In this document: positions 44,065 through 52,773 of the stretch, piece after piece
How positions within the stretch are numbered: position 1 is the first letter of the stretch
Layout of the letters: every line of letters begins with the position of its first letter
Assembly: GCF_004125825.1 (NCBI RefSeq)
Contig: NZ_QQWI01000011.1
Coordinates: forward strand, 62,001-126,000
From: Fusibacter sp. A1
GTDB taxonomy: Bacteria > Bacillota > Clostridia > Peptostreptococcales > Acidaminobacteraceae
Length of the DNA: 64,000 nt
Direction of reading: 5' to 3'
Made by a program: the position numbers and the translations under genes
Notes under the pieces: generated by a model
The model's input: the letters and a program-made list of their open reading frames with translations, nothing else
Database searches by the model: none
Told to the model about the DNA's origin: nothing

Positions 44065-45926
44065 GTAAATCAGATGATCGTGCCGTAAACGCCAGAATGA
44101 AAGGCTCAGGCGGTGGAGGCGGTCGACATGGTATGAACATGTCGGGTGAAAAAGCCAAAGACTTCAAAGGAACCATCAAACGACTCGTAGAATACCTTCA
44201 TCCCTATCGGATTCAGTTCATGATCGTATTCATTTTCGCTATGGCTAGCGCGACTTTTGGAATAGCTGGACCAAAACTGCTTGGTAAGGCTACGACTAAG
44301 CTGTTTGAAGGCGTCATGGGACAGATGACGGGATCGGGTGTCGGATTCGACTTCGACTATATAGGAATGATCATTCTCACCCTGGTGGGGCTTTATGGAC
44401 TTAGCGCGCTTTTTAGCTATGTTCAAGGATTCATCATGGCAGGTGTCGCACAAAAGGTCTCCTTCAATATGAGACGAAACATCTCACTGAAGATCAACAA
44501 GATGCCCCTAAAATACTTCGATAAGACCAGCCACGGCGAGGTGCTTTCGAGAATAACCAACGATGTGGACACAGTCAGCCAGACACTGAATCAGAGCTTA
44601 TCACAGATCATCACTTCGGCCACGACTGTCGTGGGTGTCCTGATCATGATGTTTTCAATCAGCTGGATGATGACGATTGTAGCGCTTCTGATCATACCGC
44701 TTTCGATGTTCATCGTCATTTTTATCGTAAAGAAATCGCAAAAATTCTTTAAAGAACAACAGAAGTATTTGGGTAATGTCAACGGACATGTCGAAGAGAT
44801 GCTGAGCTCGCATGTGGTTGTCAAGGCCTTTAACGGCGAAAAGGACAGCGTGGAGAAGTTCAACGGACTCAACGACCAGCTTTACAAATCGGCATGGAAA
44901 GCGCAGTTCATGTCGGGTATCATGATGCCTGTGATGAACGTCGTGTCGAACATCGGTTATGTGGGCGTATCCGTTTTGGGTGGTGCCCTTGCGGCGCGCC
45001 AGTTGATCGAGGTCGGAGACATTCAAGCCTTTATCCAGTACGTGAGAAACTTCACGCAGCCCCTCACGCAGCTTGCGAACATATCCAACGTCCTTCAGCA
45101 GACCGCCGCTGCAGCGGAACGGGTTTTTGAATTCCTCGATGAAAAAGACGAGATCGCAGAAACCACCGATCCCGCACCGCTTGACAGGATTAAGGGTCAG
45201 GTGACCTTTGAAAACGTGAGATTCGGTTATGATGAGGAAAAAATCATCATCAAGGACTTCTCGGCAAAGATCGAGCCCGGGCAGAAGGTCGCTATCGTAG
45301 GACCCACAGGCGCCGGAAAGACCACAATGGTCAAACTGCTGATGAGGTTTTACGATGTAAGTAGCGGCGCGATCCTACTTGACGGGCACAACATCAAGGA
45401 CTTTAGACGCGGCGACTTAAGACACCAGTTCGGTATGGTCCTTCAAGATACATGGCTATATAACGGCACTATCATGGAAAATATCCGCTATGGCCGACTT
45501 GACGCCACAGACGAAGAGGTGATAGAGGCTGCTAAGGCCGCTCATGTGGACTCGTTTGTGCACAATCTGCCAATGGGGTACAAGATGGTCCTCAACGAGG
45601 AGACATCGAATATCTCACAAGGACAGAAACAGCTGATGACAATCGCAAGAGCCATCCTTGCAAATCCTAAGCTTCTGATCCTAGACGAAGCCACAAGCTC
45701 TGTGGATACGCGTACCGAGCTGCAGATCCAGCAGGCGATGGATACGCTCATGTCGAACAGGACAAGTTTCATCATCGCACATAGGCTCTCAACAATTAGG
45801 AACGCAGATGTTATACTGGTTATGGATGAAGGCGATATCGTCGAACAGGGAACCCATTTGGAGCTTTTAGCCAAACAAGGATTCTATGCGAATCTATATA
45901 ACAGTCAGTTTGATGTATCCGCTTAG
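44061..45926 (+). CDS. ABC exporter subunit, heterodimeric partner (YheH-like)
   Basis: 621 residues. Glycine-rich N-terminus GSGGGGGRHGMN as in many of these partners, six helices, then Walker A GPTGAGKTT, signature ISQGQKQ and Walker B LLILDEA with catalytic Glu. ATG 44061 overlaps the previous stop (ATGA) and has AAGGAGG. Forms a MarR-controlled pump with the preceding gene. The ISQGQ signature in place of SGGQ is common in this subfamily. Confidence 0.93.
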   Translation: MSKSDDRAVNARMKGSGGGGGRHGMNMSGEKAKDFKGTIKRLVEYLHPYRIQFMIVFIFAMASATFGIAGPKLLGKATTKLFEGVMGQMTGSGVGFDFDYIGMIILTLVGLYGLSALFSYVQGFIMAGVAQKVSFNMRRNISLKINKMPLKYFDKTSHGEVLSRITNDVDTVSQTLNQSLSQIITSATTVVGVLIMMFSISWMMTIVALLIIPLSMFIVIFIVKKSQKFFKEQQKYLGNVNGHVEEMLSSHVVVKAFNGEKDSVEKFNGLNDQLYKSAWKAQFMSGIMMPVMNVVSNIGYVGVSVLGGALAARQLIEVGDIQAFIQYVRNFTQPLTQLANISNVLQQTAAAAERVFEFLDEKDEIAETTDPAPLDRIKGQVTFENVRFGYDEEKIIIKDFSAKIEPGQKVAIVGPTGAGKTTMVKLLMRFYDVSSGAILLDGHNIKDFRRGDLRHQFGMVLQDTWLYNGTIMENIRYGRLDATDEEVIEAAKAAHVDSFVHNLPMGYKMVLNEETSNISQGQKQLMTIARAILANPKLLILDEATSSVDTRTELQIQQAMDTLMSNRTSFIIAHRLSTIRNADVILVMDEGDIVEQGTHLELLAKQGFYANLYNSQFDVSA

Positions 45927-45947
45927 GTAATCGATAAAGGAGTAGCT

Positions 45948-46367
45948 ATGTTTTTAAGATATGTACGAAGTCAACATAAGGAGATGGTCAGCGTGTTCCT
46001 AGGTGTCGGTGTAATCGCATCCTTGGTTCAGATCGCTCTCTTTAAAAATCCTCTAATCAGCAGTATCCTCACAAGTTTTGTAGGCATCGGAGTCCTCTTA
46101 GGACTATTTCTAACAATAACCTACAGGAACGTGAGACGTGGAATGAAAAAAAGAAACTGCCACTACATGGTCACAAGAACTGGAAAGTTTTCCGGCACCT
46201 CAAAGCTGTTTTATTGTAACCTTTACGAAAATCAGCTTAGGTCGGCGGATTCCCATTCCTCTTTTAAGTTCGATATGAATAGGGCGATGATGGCAGGGCT
46301 CCATAAAAAGGGCTACTACTACATCAGAGAAGGCAGGACAAATTATTTTGTGTTCACCATCAAGTAA
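45948..46367 (+). CDS. Two-helix membrane protein of unknown function
   Basis: 139 residues: short N-terminus, two hydrophobic helices (VFLGVGVIASLVQIALF and LTSFVGIGVLLGLFLTI), then a basic soluble C-terminal part with HYMVTRTGKFSG. AAGGAG upstream and 21 bp behind the ABC genes; may belong to the same transcript. No family recognised. Confidence 0.65.
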   Translation: MFLRYVRSQHKEMVSVFLGVGVIASLVQIALFKNPLISSILTSFVGIGVLLGLFLTITYRNVRRGMKKRNCHYMVTRTGKFSGTSKLFYCNLYENQLRSADSHSSFKFDMNRAMMAGLHKKGYYYIREGRTNYFVFTIK

Positions 46368-46378
46368 GGAGGCAGGGG

Positions 46379-46843
46379 ATGAAAAAAACGAATGCGATGC
46401 GCATACTGGATCAGGCCAAAATCAACTACGACGTTCTGACCTATGAGTTTTCAGATGGAATGATCGATGGGATCGCCGTCGCAGGAAAGATCAACAGGTC
46501 AAACGACGAAGTCTTCAAAACCCTTGTCGCCCAAGGAAGCCAATCGTTTTATGTCTTTATTATCCCTGTGCATCATGAGCTGGATTTGAAAAAAGCGGCA
46601 ACTGCTGCGAGCGAAAAGAAGATACAGCTTATTCCTGTAAAGGACCTGACAAAGCTCACTGGATATGTCAGAGGTGGATGCTCTCCTGTCGGTATGAAAA
46701 AGCACTATGCTAGCTTTGTCGATGAAAGCGCACGACTACTGACGTCGATGATCGTCAGCGCGGGACTGAAAGGTCTTCAGATGGAGCTTGCTCCAGAGGA
46801 TCTTATTCGTATCGCACAGGCGACGTTTGTAAGTCTGGTTTAA
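46379..46843 (+). CDS. ybaK: Cys-tRNA(Pro) deacylase (YbaK)
   Basis: 154-residue editing enzyme that removes Cys from mis-charged tRNA-Pro. Landmarks: KTNAMRILDQAKINY, VFKTLVAQG, VHHELDLKKAA and GYVRGGCSPVGMKK (catalytic Lys/Gly loop). Ribosome site AGGAGG. Last in the run of genes from marR. All family motifs are present. Confidence 0.93.
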   Translation: MKKTNAMRILDQAKINYDVLTYEFSDGMIDGIAVAGKINRSNDEVFKTLVAQGSQSFYVFIIPVHHELDLKKAATAASEKKIQLIPVKDLTKLTGYVRGGCSPVGMKKHYASFVDESARLLTSMIVSAGLKGLQMELAPEDLIRIAQATFVSLV

Positions 46844-46871
46844 CGTGTAAACATATTAACAAAACAATTAT

Positions 46872-46904
46872 TTAGCGGGTTGTAAGCGGTTTACAACTCG
46901 CTAA
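46872..46904. other. Inverted repeat between ybaK and glyoxalase
   Basis: TTAGCGGGTTGTAA / TTACAACTCGCTAA (14-bp arms with one G-T pair, GCGGT spacer). No T-run on either side, so it may be an operator or an RNA hairpin rather than a terminator. Confidence 0.55.
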
Positions 46905-46930
46905 GTTCAGTTTGATAAGGAGGTTTTTCT

Positions 46931-47314
46931 ATGAAATACGCATTGCTGCACACCTGTTTGAGAGTCATGGACCTTGAAAAGTCCTTAAGCTTTTATAAGG
47001 TGGCGCTCGGATTTAGAGAAACAAACCGCAGGGATTTTCCTGAACATGAGTTCACCTTGGTCTTCCTGAGTGACGAGTCAGGCAACCACGACATAGAACT
47101 GACCTACAACTACAATCCGGAAAAACCCTATGTGATCGGAAACGGATTCAGCCACATCGCTGTCGGAACCCCAGACCTTGAAGCGTCCCACCAAAGACAT
47201 GGGCAGCTCGGATACAAGGTGTCAAAACTCATGGGACTCCCCGGCGAACAACCGAAGTACTACTTTGTCACCGATCCTGACGGGTATGAGATTGAAGTCA
47301 TCAGAAGAAAATAG
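46931..47314 (+). CDS. gloA: Glyoxalase I-like (lactoylglutathione lyase) protein
   Basis: 127 residues, two beta-alpha-beta-beta-beta modules. Metal ligand positions: HTCLRVMDLEKSLSFY (His), ELTYNYN (Glu), GFSHIAVG (His), DPDGYEIEVI (Glu). Start follows AAGGAGG. Length and ligands match GloA, which isomerises the methylglyoxal-thiol adduct. Specific thiol cofactor unknown. Confidence 0.85.
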   Translation: MKYALLHTCLRVMDLEKSLSFYKVALGFRETNRRDFPEHEFTLVFLSDESGNHDIELTYNYNPEKPYVIGNGFSHIAVGTPDLEASHQRHGQLGYKVSKLMGLPGEQPKYYFVTDPDGYEIEVIRRK

Positions 47315-47341
47315 ACGGATTTTAAAAAAGCGGAGGAAGAG

Positions 47342-48112
47342 ATGAAAAAGGCGATCGTAGTGGTAAGTTTCGGTACGAGTTATCCGGATACCCTTAAGAA
47401 ATGCATTGAGAATATTGAACAGAAGATCACGTATAGATATTCAGACTACCGTCTTGTAAGAGCCTTTACATCGAGGATGATCGTTAAAAAAATTAGTGAA
47501 CGGGACGGAATCCAGATACCCAACACACAGCAGGCGCTTAGCATGCTGATCGAAGAGGGTTACGAGGAGATTATCGTCCAACCCCTTCACGTGATCCCTG
47601 GTTTTGAGTATGAGAAAGTGAAAAGAGCTGTCGCTGTCGCAAGCCACAACAAATCGGTCGCGATAAGACTGGGTACCCCACTTCTGAACCATCATCAGGA
47701 CTATCTGGATGTGATAGACGCCTTACTTATGCAGCTGCCCTCAGAAAGAGAACGTCACGGTGTGCTGCTCATGGGCCACGGAACGCACCATCATGCAAAT
47801 GCGTGCTATGTGATGCTGGAGAGGCTCATCAGAGAAAGAAGAAAAGATGTATGGATCGCCAATGTCGAAGGATATCCTGAACTAACGGATGTCATGGATG
47901 AAGTGAAAAATAACTGCGACTCGGTGACGGTGACTCCCTTCATGCTTGTCGCTGGGGACCATGCAAGAAACGATATGGCCGGCGACGATGAGGATTCGTT
48001 CAAGTCACAGCTTGAATCCGCCGGCATACAGGTTAAGTGCATGCTTGTGGGACTAGGTGAGAACGAAGCTGTCGGTGATATCTTTGTAAATAAGATCAAA
48101 GCGCTGCTTTAA
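47342..48112 (+). CDS. cbiK: Sirohydrochlorin cobaltochelatase
   Basis: 256-residue anaerobic chelatase that inserts Co2+ into sirohydrochlorin (or Fe/Ni in relatives). N-terminal KKAIVVVSFGTSYPDT, metal-site His region VLLMGHGTHHHANACY, IANVEGYPEL, and TPFMLVAGDHARNDMAGDD are diagnostic of CbiK. Stand-alone, with no other cobalamin gene in the window. Preceded by GGAGG. Confidence 0.93.
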   Translation: MKKAIVVVSFGTSYPDTLKKCIENIEQKITYRYSDYRLVRAFTSRMIVKKISERDGIQIPNTQQALSMLIEEGYEEIIVQPLHVIPGFEYEKVKRAVAVASHNKSVAIRLGTPLLNHHQDYLDVIDALLMQLPSERERHGVLLMGHGTHHHANACYVMLERLIRERRKDVWIANVEGYPELTDVMDEVKNNCDSVTVTPFMLVAGDHARNDMAGDDEDSFKSQLESAGIQVKCMLVGLGENEAVGDIFVNKIKALL

Positions 48113-48135
48113 AAGTAAGACATGCGGTCAACCGC

Positions 48136-48173
48136 AAAAAAAGCTATGACGGCTAAGCCGTCATAGCTTTTTT
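48136..48173. terminator. Bidirectional terminator
   Basis: Perfect 17-bp stem AAAAAAGCTATGACGGC/GCCGTCATAGCTTTTTT, between cbiK and the convergent transglutaminase gene. Confidence 0.93.
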
Positions 48174-48176
48174 CAG

Positions 48177-50339
48177 TTAGACCATAAAGAACTCGATGAT
48201 TGTCAGGCTTGTAAATCTCATTTTTCCTATCTGGAACTTGAGGAAGTACTTGGCACCTGAAAGGTAGCCTATGAAGTGGGTAAGTTCCTCCTCGGTGCCA
48301 TCCATTTCGCCGTAGATGATTCTTTCATAGACCCGCACCAGTTTTTCGAGGGTGTATTCATGAATCGGCAACAGGCCGTTGTCCACACGATGCGCATACT
48401 CTCTTGGGGTTTCAGAATCTTTACGCTGAAACTCGAAGTGAGCGTAGTACATCTGTATGATTTTAAAGTAACAGATGATTTTTTCATTCACGGTCATTTT
48501 TCGTAGATGGTACTTGTGTCTATACAGTACGTAGAGCACCGCGCCGACGACAGACAGGAATGCCATAATCAAGATGGCGTTTGTGTATTCAGACTTCCAG
48601 ACGAACTCTGGTGAAGACTCCTGCTCGTCAAGCAGTGCCAGCTCTTCCTCTATCTCTTCTTGTGTCTTTGCATCGACACTGTTGTCTGTATAGGTGTAGT
48701 TCCTACCCGGTGTCGGTTCTAGGAGTAGCCAGCCCACTTCAGGGAAATAGGCTTCGACCCATGTATGCGCATTGGAGTCATAGACCGTCTGATAACCGTC
48801 GTCTGTAAATTCCTCTCCTAGTGAGGGAGGCATGTCAAAATCGTCCATATTGACGGGTTCGATATAGTAACCCGTGGCGTATCTTGCTGGGATGTCGATG
48901 CTTCTAAGCATCAGAATCATCGCCGAGCTGAACTGCTGACAGAAACCTTCCTTACTCTCAAATAGGAAGAAGAGGATAGGGTCGGTGTCTTCAGTCACAG
49001 CCGGAGGAAGGTCGTTATAGGTGTAGTTCGCCCTAAGATAGGCTTCGATGGCGAGCGCCTTATTGTACTTTCCGTCGACATCCTTTGTTATCTGTTCCGC
49101 CAGCGACCTGATCCGATCAAGTTCTTCGGGAAGCGAGCTGTTTGCAGTGATCACCTCAATAGGAATCTGCCTATTGGCATATCTGTTTACAAAATCCCTG
49201 AAGGTGGCGTAGCCATACCTAGGTGAGATCGCATCAAAGGTGTACTCGTATGCTTCAGGTAGCTTCTCGTCGGTGAAGTAGGTATTTCGGATCCTATCAT
49301 ACCTGATGGCAAGATCGCCGCTGAAATTGGTCGAATGATTGCCATAGGCGCTTGAGAAGAGCACGTTGGTCTTAATGGCATCCAGCTTTATGCCGACTTC
49401 CTCGAGGACATAATAGTCCTTGAAGCTGAGGGGATCGATATAGATGCTGTCGGTGATGTTGGCAAGAGCCCCAGAAACAGCTTGCGAATCCTTGAGCCAG
49501 ATGCCGTTTGAATAGATTTCGAACGTATCCGCCTTCAAATAGCTGAGAAACTCATGTTTGATCCTGAGTACGGGAATATTGTTGTGCTCGAATGTCGGTT
49601 GAATTTCGAAGGTCTCTCTGATGAACTGATCGATACCTTCCCTTCCGCCCATGTGCACAGGTCCTGAGTTTACGCCGCCCCCCGCTCCCTTACCCGTTTT
49701 TACAAAGGGAGAAGGATTGATCGAATAGCCGAACTGAGCGAACTGCACGATGATGACAGCGAAGATGACCACTGTCGTGACGATCGGCATGAAGGGCTTT
49801 GTATAGGATATTCTCGTTTTGTAAAAATGGTAGAAGTAGTTTCCTATCGATGCCAGCGCCACAAGGTAGAATCCATAGCCGGCAAGCTTTGAATCCAGCG
49901 AATACGATAAGAAACCGATCACTGAGAAGCCTACGATAAAACCGACGAGGTATCCAAAATGGATGTTTTTGGTGTAAAACAGGCCATGCAGGACCATGCT
50001 GATTAAAAATGCTATAAGTACGATAATTACGGTCTCGTGCAAGCCGCTGATGGTGATGGTAGGTTCTACAACCGAGATGACATAGACACTTAAAAAGTCT
50101 TTGACAGAATCGACAATGCCACCCAATCGTTCTTGCCTGTGCATGAGATATGCGGCAAAAGCGATACTCGCCATCATCAGCGTGAAGCTGACTGCGAAAA
50201 CCTGTTTTGTTTTGAACATGAACCTTTCTACGACATAGGTACCGCTTGCGAGCAGCACGATGGCGTAAAGGGGTGTAGCGTATCCGAGCATTCCGGAGAT
50301 CATCAGTGTGAGCCCGAGTGTGAACATCCACAATAACAT
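48177..50339 (-). CDS. Transglutaminase-like membrane protein
   Basis: 720 residues. Several N-terminal transmembrane helices, a TgpA-type extracellular domain (DUF3488-like), the transglutaminase core with EGFCQQFSSAM (catalytic Cys), HTWVEAYFPEVGW (His) and EPTPG (Asp site), then a C-terminal helix and a DUF4129-like tail. ATG 50339 overlaps the DUF58 stop (ATGA). Third gene of a MoxR-DUF58-transglutaminase operon, which is thought to help metal or protein maturation at the envelope; substrate unknown. Confidence 0.88.
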   Translation of the reverse strand: MLLWMFTLGLTLMISGMLGYATPLYAIVLLASGTYVVERFMFKTKQVFAVSFTLMMASIAFAAYLMHRQERLGGIVDSVKDFLSVYVISVVEPTITISGLHETVIIVLIAFLISMVLHGLFYTKNIHFGYLVGFIVGFSVIGFLSYSLDSKLAGYGFYLVALASIGNYFYHFYKTRISYTKPFMPIVTTVVIFAVIIVQFAQFGYSINPSPFVKTGKGAGGGVNSGPVHMGGREGIDQFIRETFEIQPTFEHNNIPVLRIKHEFLSYLKADTFEIYSNGIWLKDSQAVSGALANITDSIYIDPLSFKDYYVLEEVGIKLDAIKTNVLFSSAYGNHSTNFSGDLAIRYDRIRNTYFTDEKLPEAYEYTFDAISPRYGYATFRDFVNRYANRQIPIEVITANSSLPEELDRIRSLAEQITKDVDGKYNKALAIEAYLRANYTYNDLPPAVTEDTDPILFFLFESKEGFCQQFSSAMILMLRSIDIPARYATGYYIEPVNMDDFDMPPSLGEEFTDDGYQTVYDSNAHTWVEAYFPEVGWLLLEPTPGRNYTYTDNSVDAKTQEEIEEELALLDEQESSPEFVWKSEYTNAILIMAFLSVVGAVLYVLYRHKYHLRKMTVNEKIICYFKIIQMYYAHFEFQRKDSETPREYAHRVDNGLLPIHEYTLEKLVRVYERIIYGEMDGTEEELTHFIGYLSGAKYFLKFQIGKMRFTSLTIIEFFMV

Positions 50340-51550
50340 CAGACCACCTCCAATCTGCAAAGATCGTCTTCGAAGATAGGGTGATAGACATGGACGCCCG
50401 CGTCTAAAAGTTCATAAAGCTGATGCTTGTCGATTGGGTCCTTCATGGATTCGAGTATGCGCTTTGGCAGTTGGCTGATCATCACGTTGACCTCGTAACC
50501 GTCGCGTGAACATTTTCGCAAGGTATCTGTCAGTTCACTGGTCAGGGTGGATGTGAACAGCACGATCATAGCCTTATTGGCATGATCTCCTGTTTCAGTT
50601 CGTATCGACCTTAGGGTTTTTTCATTGACGTTTTCAAAAGTCATATTGGCGAGCACATCGAAAAAGAGGCCGAACTCGTTTGGTGTGGCGCCTTTGATGT
50701 GCTTGTCCTGACTTTGGTGCCAATACATATCGGTTGCAATGCTGTTGTCTAAAAAGTGTTTTGAAAGTGCGACGGCACTTTCGATGATATGGTCCTGGAT
50801 GACGATGTTCAGGGCGCTGTCAAGGCTCATGAGATGGTTGTTGACAAAGAGCTTGACGTGATGATTGACATTGCCTTCATAGTCCTTGGTCATCCACTCG
50901 TCTTTTTTAGCGCTCAGTTTCCAATGGATCTTGCTGAGGGAATCACCCGAAACATAAGGTCGAACTTCAGAAAAATTGCTTTTATCAAGTTTGTCGAAGC
51001 TCAGGACGCTCTCACTCGATTCGCTGATGGACTGCTTGATGCTTGATCGTTTGAACTCGTGTATCTTCGGATATACGGTGATGTGATGTGTTTCTATACT
51101 CTTGAAGTTCCTTTCGAACAATCCGAAAAAGCCCCTTATGTTCACACTGTCCAGCCCGATGTGGTAGGTTCCGCGATACCTGCATTCCAGTGTCTGAAAA
51201 ATACTGTCTCCTTTGAAGGGATAGAGTATTCTCGGTTCCTTATCGAAGGTGTTGCCCTTGAAAAGAAGGTCGCTCCCCGTATAATTGACGGTTAGCGGCA
51301 CATAAAGAAGCGGGGTGATGTTCGCAAGCTCTATGGAATAATGGATGGCTTCACCCTTGTTGACCTTTTTCTTGTCTATGTCATGCGATAACCTAAAACT
51401 CGACGCTGTGATAATGACCATCAAACCTTCGGCGATAGGCAGCAGCACCACCATGTAAAAAAGCATGGTCGAGATGAATCCTGCTCGATAATAGGCTAAA
51501 GCGAACGTCAGGACAAGACTTGCAAGGTATGCGAGTCTGTTTTTAGTCAT
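50339..51550 (-). CDS. DUF58 (VWA-like) membrane protein
   Basis: 403 residues. Two short N-terminal membrane helices, an immunoglobulin-like stretch, then the DUF58 signature SEVRPYVSGDSLSKIHWKLSA, partner of MoxR ATPases. Function likely as an adaptor between MoxR and the transglutaminase. Coupled to both neighbours by overlap or 4-bp gaps. Confidence 0.9.
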   Translation of the reverse strand: MTKNRLAYLASLVLTFALAYYRAGFISTMLFYMVVLLPIAEGLMVIITASSFRLSHDIDKKKVNKGEAIHYSIELANITPLLYVPLTVNYTGSDLLFKGNTFDKEPRILYPFKGDSIFQTLECRYRGTYHIGLDSVNIRGFFGLFERNFKSIETHHITVYPKIHEFKRSSIKQSISESSESVLSFDKLDKSNFSEVRPYVSGDSLSKIHWKLSAKKDEWMTKDYEGNVNHHVKLFVNNHLMSLDSALNIVIQDHIIESAVALSKHFLDNSIATDMYWHQSQDKHIKGATPNEFGLFFDVLANMTFENVNEKTLRSIRTETGDHANKAMIVLFTSTLTSELTDTLRKCSRDGYEVNVMISQLPKRILESMKDPIDKHQLYELLDAGVHVYHPIFEDDLCRLEVV

Positions 51551-51554
51551 AAGA

Positions 51555-52502
51555 TCACCCCTGAACGACTACGGTGTCAAGAATATCCTGAAGTATCATT
51601 TCTGGTGTCAGGTTTTCATATTTCGCTTCTGATTTAGGCACGATGCGGTGGGAACAGACGGAAATGAAGATCTGCTTCACGTCGTCCGGTGTGACAAAAT
51701 CCCTACCCTGATAATAGGCCCAGGCCCTTGCCATTTTTGAAATATATAGTGTCGCCCTAGGACTAAGACCCAGTGCTATGTCATTGTGTGAACGCGTTTT
51801 GGAGACTAGATTGACAATATAGTCTTTCACCCTACGCTTAACCTTGACCTCTAGGATTTCCTGCTGGAGCCCTAGAATCGCTTTTAGGTCGGTGATGGCT
51901 TCTAACGTATCAAGCGGGTTTTCTGTAGCGAATCTTTCGATGATCTTCACCTCTTCCTCCGGTGAAGGGTATCCTATTTTGATCTTTATCAAAAACCTGT
52001 CAAGCTGTGCCTCTGGAAGCGGATAGGTGCCAAGATACTCCACAGGATTCTGTGTCGCGATGACGAAAAATGGTTTTGGAAGCGTATGTACTTGGCCGTC
52101 CACAGTGATTCTTTTTTCTTCCATCGCTTCAAGAAGACCCGCCTGTGTTTTAGGAGGCGTACGGTTGATTTCGTCGGCAAGGAAGACATTCGTCATAATC
52201 GCGCCTGGCTTGAATTCAAACCGTTGCTCTTTGGGATTGTACATCGAAAACCCGGTGATGTCTGACGGCATGACATCCGGCGTACAGGAAATCCTATTGT
52301 TTAAACCGCCGATCGTCTTTGAAAGAGCGATGGCAAGTGTGGTCTTCCCTGTTCCAGGCACGTCCTCGATAAGCACATGCCCATCACAAGCTAGTGCCAG
52401 ACATAAAAGCTCTATCGGTTCACGTTTTCCAACCATGACCTTTGCGATATTGTCGGTCATGTCATGCAATAATGTTCTTTTGGTAAATTGAATTTCACTC
52501 AT
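51555..52502 (-). CDS. MoxR-family AAA+ ATPase
   Basis: 315 residues. Walker A EDVPGTGKTTLAIAL, Walker B FLADEINR, sensor 1 VIATQNPVEYLGTYPLP and the typical arginine finger region. MoxR acts as a chaperone-like ATPase with DUF58 partners. Start is preceded by AAGGGGGG. First gene of the operon; 52503-52773 holds its promoter side and nothing else I can name. Confidence 0.93.
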   Translation of the reverse strand: MSEIQFTKRTLLHDMTDNIAKVMVGKREPIELLCLALACDGHVLIEDVPGTGKTTLAIALSKTIGGLNNRISCTPDVMPSDITGFSMYNPKEQRFEFKPGAIMTNVFLADEINRTPPKTQAGLLEAMEEKRITVDGQVHTLPKPFFVIATQNPVEYLGTYPLPEAQLDRFLIKIKIGYPSPEEEVKIIERFATENPLDTLEAITDLKAILGLQQEILEVKVKRRVKDYIVNLVSKTRSHNDIALGLSPRATLYISKMARAWAYYQGRDFVTPDDVKQIFISVCSHRIVPKSEAKYENLTPEMILQDILDTVVVQG

Positions 52503-52773
52503 AAATTGCCCCCCTTATAATTGTGTTATACCCATCATAACATTAAATTTTTAGAAAATTCAAAATTGGACAAAAACGTCAATTTCTCATCGTATTCGAT
52601 TACGACTTTGTAATAGGTGTGGTAAAAAAAAACAGCATTTTTAAGTGGGAATATGGACTTTTTTCATTTGAGTTGCTGAAAAGGATGATTTCTTAGGTAA
52701 CTTAAGATACAATATTGTGTATCACGGCACGGTTAGGGTATCAGATTAACATAAGCCAAGGGGGGGTGACGGT

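Noticed and set aside
49690-50391. 233-codon minus-strand frame rich in His and Arg
   Set aside because: Out-of-frame shadow of the transglutaminase gene.
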